The translations under genes and the position numbers were made by a program. Shown here piece by piece: positions 13,433 through 17,947 of a stretch of DNA of 17,947 nt. Position 1 is the first letter of the stretch. Each line of letters opens with the position of its first letter. The notes beneath the pieces are model-generated. The model made no database searches and was not told the DNA's origin. It saw nothing but the letters and a program-made list of their open reading frames with translations. This stretch comes from Methanolobus sp. UBA474 (GTDB lineage: Archaea; Halobacteriota; Methanosarcinia; Methanosarcinales; Methanosarcinaceae): the NCBI GenBank assembly GCA_002501695.1, contig DANZ01000062.1:10772-28718 (forward strand). Direction: 5' to 3'.

Positions 13433-15067
13433 TCAGGCCTTTTTGAGGCTTACCCAGAAGATGCTGCCTCTGCTCAGAGGATTATCATCGACGCCTGCTT
13501 TACCATTATGGAGATCCACTATCCTCTTTACAATAGCAAGCCCGAGCCCGCTTCCTTTTACACTGCCCTTGTCCGCTCTCTTGAATCTCTCGAATATCAT
13601 CGGTTTGTCCTGGTTGCTGATGCCAGGGCCAAAATCAGTGACCTGTATCCTGCATTCATCTCCAAGATCCTGGATGCTCGCGATTATTCTCTCATTCTCA
13701 GGACTATACTTGATAGCATTGGACAGCAGGTTGATAAACACCTCCTCCATAAGCGGATTGACATTAGCGATACATTTGGAAACAGGGTTAAAGACGAGTG
13801 TTATGCCCTTCTTCTGGATATCATCCCTCAAAGACCTTATAGCCCTTTCCATTATCTGGACGATGTCCTGCTCTTCAAACTTCACATCAGATACCGATTC
13901 CAGTTTAATGAACTTTGCAGCCGACTCCATCATCTCTATCAGTCGTTCGTTATTCCTGTGGACCTTCTCAAGCAGTCTGGCTTTCTCTTTATCATCTTCA
14001 AGGATCAGGAGCTCTTCTGTGAATCCGCGGATAATGTTTGCAGGATTGAGAAGATCGTGGGTGAGAATGTCCGTGAAAAGTACTTTCAGTTCAGTGCTGG
14101 ACTCAAGCTCCCGGGTGTATCTCTGCAGATCTTCTTCATTTTCCCGGCGAGTGATGGATTCAGCAAGTACGTTGGCAACAGATTGCATAAAATGGATATC
14201 GTCTTCTGTGAACACTCTGCTCTGTGCGGTATGCACGCTCAGGGTCCCGAAAGGCCTGTCCTTGCGCCCTATAAGCACATCCATCCCGCTTACCAGCCCG
14301 TGATCCCTGAGCAGGGAATAGCCACTGAACCTCTCCTTTGTTTCCCTGTCCATGACGACCGCAGGCTCACCGGAGTAAAGGGTATAGCAGAGTATATTCC
14401 GGGAATCATCCTGCAGTACCTTAGAGTCCTCATCTTCCTTATCGTCCTCCCATCCCACTCCAGCGATCATGACAGAGTTTCCGGTCTTTTCCTGCCTCAT
14501 TATCCTGCAGTATTCCACACCCAGGGTCCGTGCGACGAGCCTGACCGCCTCTTCCATGAGACGGTTCAGCTCCTCTCCTGAAAGTCCCTGCTGTCCCAGT
14601 CTTGCAACCGCTGCGTGCTGGCATTCCCGCATCTTCAGGACACTCTCGACCTTTTTCCGCTCGCTGATATCTTTGGAATGTCTTACCACCATGACGACAT
14701 TGTGTCCGTCATCAAAGATAGGGGACAGCTCAACAGACTTTGTTTTTCCGTCAAGGGGATCCTCGATCTCATACTTACGGCACCTGCCGGTCGTCAGCAC
14801 TTCCAGCATGTAGCACGGCTCACAGGGTGTGGAGCGTTTCATAAGGCAGCTATAGCAGTAAGGATGTCCCTGTTTGTCTCTGGCGGGAACGGAATCACAG
14901 TTCTTCCAGTTGCTCATGACGATCCTCATGCTTCTGTCGATCACAACTATGTTATCCTGGACCGATCCCATTACTTTCCTGAGCAGGTCAAGCTGGAAAT
15001 CCTTTTCTTCTTCGTTTTTTATTTCATAGCCTGGAATATCGATCCCTCTTTGCATTGAACATGTCAT
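13433..15067 (-). CDS. PAS-GAF sensor histidine kinase with a cysteine-rich PAS domain
   Basis: A 544-residue kinase with no transmembrane helix, so probably cytoplasmic. Order of domains: PAS (about 28-135), GAF (about 150-315), DHp with phospho-accepting His337 in LTHDLLNPANI, and HATPase (about 425-542) with the N box (INLLSNAIKYSPEN), G1 (DFGPGIS), F box (IFERFKR) and G2 (GSGLGLAIV). The PAS insert carries Cys57, 71, 74, 82 and 85 (PYCYSC and PCEPC pairs), a pattern seen in PAS sensors and suited to metal, iron-sulfur or thiol-redox sensing; the ligand is not determined. No response regulator lies nearby, so it is an orphan kinase here. Start ATG 15067; ATG 15055 is an alternative. A TATA-like CATATAAATA at 15101-15110 would start the transcript near 15079, leaving almost no leader. 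It converges with the zinc-ribbon gene. Confidence 0.9.
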   Translation of the reverse strand: MTCSMQRGIDIPGYEIKNEEEKDFQLDLLRKVMGSVQDNIVVIDRSMRIVMSNWKNCDSVPARDKQGHPYCYSCLMKRSTPCEPCYMLEVLTTGRCRKYEIEDPLDGKTKSVELSPIFDDGHNVVMVVRHSKDISERKKVESVLKMRECQHAAVARLGQQGLSGEELNRLMEEAVRLVARTLGVEYCRIMRQEKTGNSVMIAGVGWEDDKEDEDSKVLQDDSRNILCYTLYSGEPAVVMDRETKERFSGYSLLRDHGLVSGMDVLIGRKDRPFGTLSVHTAQSRVFTEDDIHFMQSVANVLAESITRRENEEDLQRYTRELESSTELKVLFTDILTHDLLNPANIIRGFTEELLILEDDKEKARLLEKVHRNNERLIEMMESAAKFIKLESVSDVKFEEQDIVQIMERAIRSLRDDIQKKGITLVFNPVSKCIANVNPLMEEVFINLLSNAIKYSPENERIIASIQDLGDECRIQVTDFGPGISNQDKPMIFERFKRADKGSVKGSGLGLAIVKRIVDLHNGKAGVDDNPLSRGSIFWVSLKKA

Positions 15068-15100
15068 TCAATCATTTTGAAAAAGCCTCTCCTGTTTTGT

Positions 15101-15126
15101 TATTTATATGTATCCATGCAAAAAAA
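15101..15126 (-). promoter_or_regulatory. Oligo-T terminator of the channel gene and TATA box of the kinase gene
   Basis: On the minus strand a T7 run (15126-15120) lies about 65 nt after the potassium channel stop and could end its transcript. Directly after it CATATAAATA (15110-15101) is a TATA-like box for the kinase, so the two units probably separate here. Confidence 0.45.
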
Positions 15127-15191
15127 GATGATAATAATAATGATTACCACTTTCATCAGAAGAAACTCAACAGACTTGCTTAAACATCAGT

Positions 15192-16055
15192 TCAATGCTC
15201 TTTAAGCTCACCGCCGCAGAGCTTACAGAATAATGCCTCACGGTCATGCTCGCGGGATCTGCATATGCTGCATTCCTTTGCTGAGCCGGACCTTTTCCTT
15301 TGTTCCATAGAAACGAGGCTCATTTCGGATGTAACAATACCGGTAGGAACGGCTATGATGCTGTAGCCCATGATCATGATGACGGATGCAAGCGCCCTGC
15401 CGATGGAAGTCCGGGGTACTATATCCCCGTATCCTACGGTCGTCATAGTGATGATGGCCCAGTAAATGCTTATAGGTATGCTTGTGAAACCGTTTTCCTC
15501 CCCTTCGATCAGGTACATCAGGCTCCCCATTACAGTTACAAGCGCAAGTACAGTGAAAAGGAATACTGTTATTTTCCTCCTGCTGGCACGCATCGCTTTT
15601 ATAAGCAGATCAGCCTCGCTCATATACTGCACCAGCTTGAGCACACGGAATATCCTCAGCACCCTTAATATCCTTATCACTAGCAGAAACTGGCTGCCGG
15701 GTATCAGGATGCTCATGTAGGTGGGTATCACTGCCACCAGATCCATGATCCCCAAAAGGCTTGTAGCATACCTTCTCCTCACCCTGACGCACATCAGCCG
15801 GAGGATATATTCCAGAGTGAAGAGGACCGTGAAGAACCACTCCAGCAGATAGAGCTGCCTGCCATACTCGCTCCTGACAGGAGCGGAGCTATCCAGCATG
15901 ACGACAAGCACGCTGAGAAGGATGCTTACTATGAGAAGGACGTCAAAGGACTTTCCGGCAGGAGTGTCAGCCTCGAATATGATGTCGTATGCCCGTGCCC
16001 TCCAGTTATCACCCGGTGGCCTGTTACCTGAGAGTGCGCCGTCTGCAGATGACAT
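15192..16055 (-). CDS. Voltage-gated potassium channel subunit with C-terminal zinc ribbon
   Basis: A 287-residue six-transmembrane Kv-type channel. S1 begins near residue 37 (FDVLLIVSILLSVLVVML). The S4 voltage sensor is RILRVLRIFRVLK, with positive charges at every third place (about 128, 131, 134, 137, 140). The selectivity filter TVGYGD is at about 206-211, followed by S6 (ALASVIMIMGYSIIAVPTGI). The C-terminus carries a four-cysteine zinc ribbon (Cys262, 265, 277, 280: CSIC and CKLC), perhaps a tetramer or ligand domain. The start chosen is ATG 16055, 4 nt after the polymerase IV stop and 9 nt after a GAGG site; an upstream GTG at 16103 would overlap the polymerase gene by 44 nt. The spacing means the two genes are probably co-transcribed, with translation coupled. 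Physiological role here (membrane potential or osmotic control) is inferred from family. Confidence 0.92.
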   Translation of the reverse strand: MSSADGALSGNRPPGDNWRARAYDIIFEADTPAGKSFDVLLIVSILLSVLVVMLDSSAPVRSEYGRQLYLLEWFFTVLFTLEYILRLMCVRVRRRYATSLLGIMDLVAVIPTYMSILIPGSQFLLVIRILRVLRIFRVLKLVQYMSEADLLIKAMRASRRKITVFLFTVLALVTVMGSLMYLIEGEENGFTSIPISIYWAIITMTTVGYGDIVPRTSIGRALASVIMIMGYSIIAVPTGIVTSEMSLVSMEQRKRSGSAKECSICRSREHDREALFCKLCGGELKEH

Positions 16056-16059
16056 GACC

Positions 16060-17154
16060 TTAGCCCTCGAAATCGAACAGGCTTTTCTGCCCTGTCCTCT
16101 CACTAAGATTGCCGACCATCACTCCGATGCGCCTGAAGTTCATTGTATTCTCGCCGAGGAACTGGCGCATCATCTCCCTGGCAGTATCATGAAGGACCTG
16201 CCTGTCAGATACCGGATGGCTCAGGGTCCTGCTCTTTGTGGATGTTTTGAAATTTGAGAAAATGACTGTTACGGTGACAGACCTGAAACCGACCTTGCGT
16301 GCCTGCGCCCTGTCCATCACATCATCTGCAAGTTCGGTAAGGAGCGAAAAGACCATCTGCTCATCATGTGTATCATGTTTCAGCGAGGCCATCCTGCCTA
16401 TCTGGTCGCTTGCAGACCTTTCCCTTACAGGCGTTCCATCTATCCCGGAAGCTGCCTGCCTGAGCCATGTGCCTCTGTTCTTCCCGAACACATTGACAAG
16501 CTCCTGTATGTCATGTTCTTCCAGGTCAGCGACTGTCCTGATCCCCATTTCCGTAAGCTTTTCCTCTGTTACCTTACCTATACCCCATAGTTTGCTCACA
16601 GGCATGGGCCTGAGGAAATCCTGCACTTCCTCTGCCCTTACAACGGTAATGCCATCAGGCTTGCGGAAAGAGGAGGCCATTTTGGCTATGAGCTTGTTGG
16701 GGCCTATGCCCACGGAACATGTGAGATCCTCCTGCCCTTTCACTTCTTCCTTGATACGCATGCCTATCTCCATGGCAAGGTCAAAGTCAGAATTACAGGA
16801 GCGGGTTACGTCAAGAAAAGCCTCGTCTATGCTGGTCCTCTCAAAAGTCTCCTCGCTGTCAGCAAAGGAGTGCAGGATTGCCATTACCTTCTTTGACACT
16901 TCCTCATAGAATCCCTTGCGGACCGGGAGGAAGATCGCATCAGGCTTAAGGGACCTGGCCTGCCGGCAGGGCATGGCTGCGCGTATGCCTGCTTTCCGGG
17001 CGGCATAGTTACATGTGCTCACAGCCCCGCCTTCCTCGCCACGGTTGGAGTACATGCATACAACCACCGCCTTCTCCCTGATAGAGGGGTCCTCGCGTTC
17101 CTCTATGGCGGCATAGAAGTAGTCCATATCCACATGGATTATCACACGTTGCAT
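16060..17154 (-). CDS. dinB: DNA polymerase IV (Y family, translesion)
   Basis: A 364-residue error-prone polymerase that bypasses damaged bases. The catalytic carboxylates are Asp9 (HVDMDYFYA) and Asp110/Glu111 (SIDEAFLDV). By alignment to Sulfolobus Dpo4, Tyr14 should be the ribose steric gate. The thumb helix-hairpin-helix reads LWGIGKVTEEKLTEMGI, and the little-finger domain occupies about 240-345. The extreme C-terminus QKSLFDFEG fits a PCNA-interacting peptide (Gln356, Leu359, Phe360, Phe362), linking it to the sliding clamp. The ATG at 17154 has no Shine-Dalgarno site, but CCATAAAAGG (about 17176-17185) is a TATA-like box centred about 26 nt upstream, so a leaderless transcript is likely despite a same-strand gene 63 nt before it. 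The channel gene follows 4 nt after its TAA stop. Confidence 0.95.
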   Translation of the reverse strand: MQRVIIHVDMDYFYAAIEEREDPSIREKAVVVCMYSNRGEEGGAVSTCNYAARKAGIRAAMPCRQARSLKPDAIFLPVRKGFYEEVSKKVMAILHSFADSEETFERTSIDEAFLDVTRSCNSDFDLAMEIGMRIKEEVKGQEDLTCSVGIGPNKLIAKMASSFRKPDGITVVRAEEVQDFLRPMPVSKLWGIGKVTEEKLTEMGIRTVADLEEHDIQELVNVFGKNRGTWLRQAASGIDGTPVRERSASDQIGRMASLKHDTHDEQMVFSLLTELADDVMDRAQARKVGFRSVTVTVIFSNFKTSTKSRTLSHPVSDRQVLHDTAREMMRQFLGENTMNFRRIGVMVGNLSERTGQKSLFDFEG

Positions 17155-17175
17155 TGCACTTATTTGGGCGGGAAA

Positions 17176-17185
17176 CCTTTTATGG
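17176..17185 (-). promoter_or_regulatory. Probable dinB TATA box
   Basis: CCATAAAAGG on the minus strand, about 26 nt before the dinB ATG in the 63-nt gap after the acetyltransferase gene, suggests that dinB has its own promoter and a leaderless message. Confidence 0.45.
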
Positions 17186-17217
17186 TTAACTCTTTAATTT
17201 TATCCCGGCTGGGCAGT

Positions 17218-17947
17218 TCACAGTATCGTATCCCTGCAGTCCACATACAGAGAGCTGAAGTCCGGCAGCTTGCTTGCAATGGGCTTGGCATAGAGGTAAA
17301 TATTCTCGAATCGGGGCCTGTGCTGCTTCAATACTTCAAGAATGGGGTCTTTGGGATCCACATAGGTCCCGAAGAACTCGCACTTCGTATCGTACATGAT
17401 GTTATTGCAGTATGCCAGGATCTCATCCATGGCATCCTCATACCCGTCTTCGAAGGCATGGTCCACTATTGAACGGAACTGAAAGTACTCACCCTCTGCA
17501 GGGATCCTTGGCATGGCTTTTACATGCCTGAGCATTCCGAGAACCTTTGACATTACCTTCCAGAGAACGGGTTCCTTCGTATAGGCCATTTCCATCAGCA
17601 CGGCACTGTCCCAGAAACCGCCGCATGCCACGATCAGCCCGTTTTCCTTGGCAACCAGGAAATTCTCAAGGCCATATCCCGGCATCCTGTTGGCATACTC
17701 ATGGAAACTCTTGTCCGTAAAGGGCACAAAATGCGTCCTTCCTTCATAATAGCGGTTCAGCAGGTCCACAGCTTCGTGCAGGTCCTTCTCATCGATACGC
17801 TCTAGGGTATATTTCCAGTCCGGCTGTTCTTTCCTGTAGGCTGACATCTCACATACCGTTATGTCCTTCTTACGGATGTACCCCATTCTTTCCAGAAGGC
17901 CTATCGAGGCCTGGTTAGGTGCATACACATAGCAGTAAATATGGCTT
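17218..17947 (-). CDS. GNAT-family acetyltransferase, 5' end cut by the window's right edge
   Basis: The frame stays open to the last base and continues beyond it; about 243 residues are visible. The first visible residues (YAPNQASIGLLERMGYIRK) are the typical end of a GNAT acetyltransferase fold: the helix and N-x-x-[SA] motif that sit over acetyl-CoA. After residue about 40 a second, more diverged GNAT-like domain follows (YTLERIDEKDLHEAVDLLN, FLVAKENGLIVACGGFWDS, CNNIMYDTKCEFFGTYVDP), so this is probably a tandem-GNAT protein. A GTG at 17928 could be read as a start, but that would cut through the first domain, so the true start lies outside. Substrate unknown. It ends in TGA 63 nt before dinB on the same strand. 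Confidence 0.8.
   Translation of the reverse strand, partial: SHIYCYVYAPNQASIGLLERMGYIRKKDITVCEMSAYRKEQPDWKYTLERIDEKDLHEAVDLLNRYYEGRTHFVPFTDKSFHEYANRMPGYGLENFLVAKENGLIVACGGFWDSAVLMEMAYTKEPVLWKVMSKVLGMLRHVKAMPRIPAEGEYFQFRSIVDHAFEDGYEDAMDEILAYCNNIMYDTKCEFFGTYVDPKDPILEVLKQHRPRFENIYLYAKPIASKLPDFSSLYVDCRDTIL

Noticed and set aside
13508..14581. Open frame of 357 codons antisense to the histidine kinase
   Set aside because: No domain pattern and it lies wholly within a clear kinase gene; an artefact of that gene's codon bias.
15064..15092. Three-codon leader frame (ATG ATT GAA TGA) with GGAGAGG upstream, overlapping the kinase start as ATGA
   Set aside because: The TATA-like box at 15101-15110 would start the transcript near 15079, downstream of the GGAGAGG, so this site is probably not in the message.
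1..17947. tRNA genes, CRISPR arrays, insertion sequences, integrase or attachment sites
   Set aside because: I looked for cloverleaf or TTCGAATC-type segments, regularly spaced repeats and transposase motifs on both strands and found none.

Overview
The window comes from a methylotrophic methanogenic archaeon, almost certainly of the Methanosarcinaceae. It carries the end of a pyrrolysine biosynthesis gene (pylD), the corrinoid-protein activase ramA, formylmethanofuran:H4MPT formyltransferase (ftr), mfnA, the small subunit of the archaeal D-family DNA polymerase, an Orc1/Cdc6 initiator and archaeal TATA-type promoters. The genus cannot be fixed from this stretch. Coding density is normal. I see no insertion sequence, integrase, CRISPR array, tRNA or rRNA.

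Layout. 1-1990 (+): 3' end of pylD followed by ramA, the methylamine/pyrrolysine part. 2004-5512: replication part, with DP1 of DNA polymerase D (-), a signal peptidase I (+) and orc1/cdc6 (-). 5513-6126: a 614-bp gene-free region that reads as a replication origin. It has four Orc1-binding-box (ORB) like sites in one orientation and a fifth in the opposite orientation, on either side of a roughly 26% GC stretch. 6127-9995 (+): mfnA, an M50 site-2 protease with CBS domains, and a TraB-family membrane protein, followed by a short relic resembling the TraB C-terminus. 10117-12766 (-): ftr and, upstream of it, a membrane protein of no family I recognise. 13031-13408 (+): a small two-helix zinc-ribbon protein. 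13433-17947 (-): an orphan PAS-GAF histidine kinase, then (in transcription order from the right edge) a tandem GNAT acetyltransferase cut by the window, DNA polymerase IV, and a voltage-gated potassium channel with a C-terminal zinc ribbon.

How the genes fit together. PylD makes pyrrolysine, the UAG-encoded residue in the methylamine methyltransferases; RamA reduces their corrinoid partner proteins to the active Co(I) state. Ftr acts in the C1 pathway, in methylotrophs mainly in the methyl-oxidising direction, and MfnA supplies an amine for methanofuran (or beta-alanine for coenzyme A). Orc1, PolD DP1 and the putative origin form a replication cluster. All 15 genes end in TGA (12) or TAA (3), none in TAG, as expected in a genome that decodes UAG as pyrrolysine. 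Several genes have a TATA-like box centred about 26-28 nt before the start codon, suggesting leaderless transcripts; others have clear Shine-Dalgarno sites.
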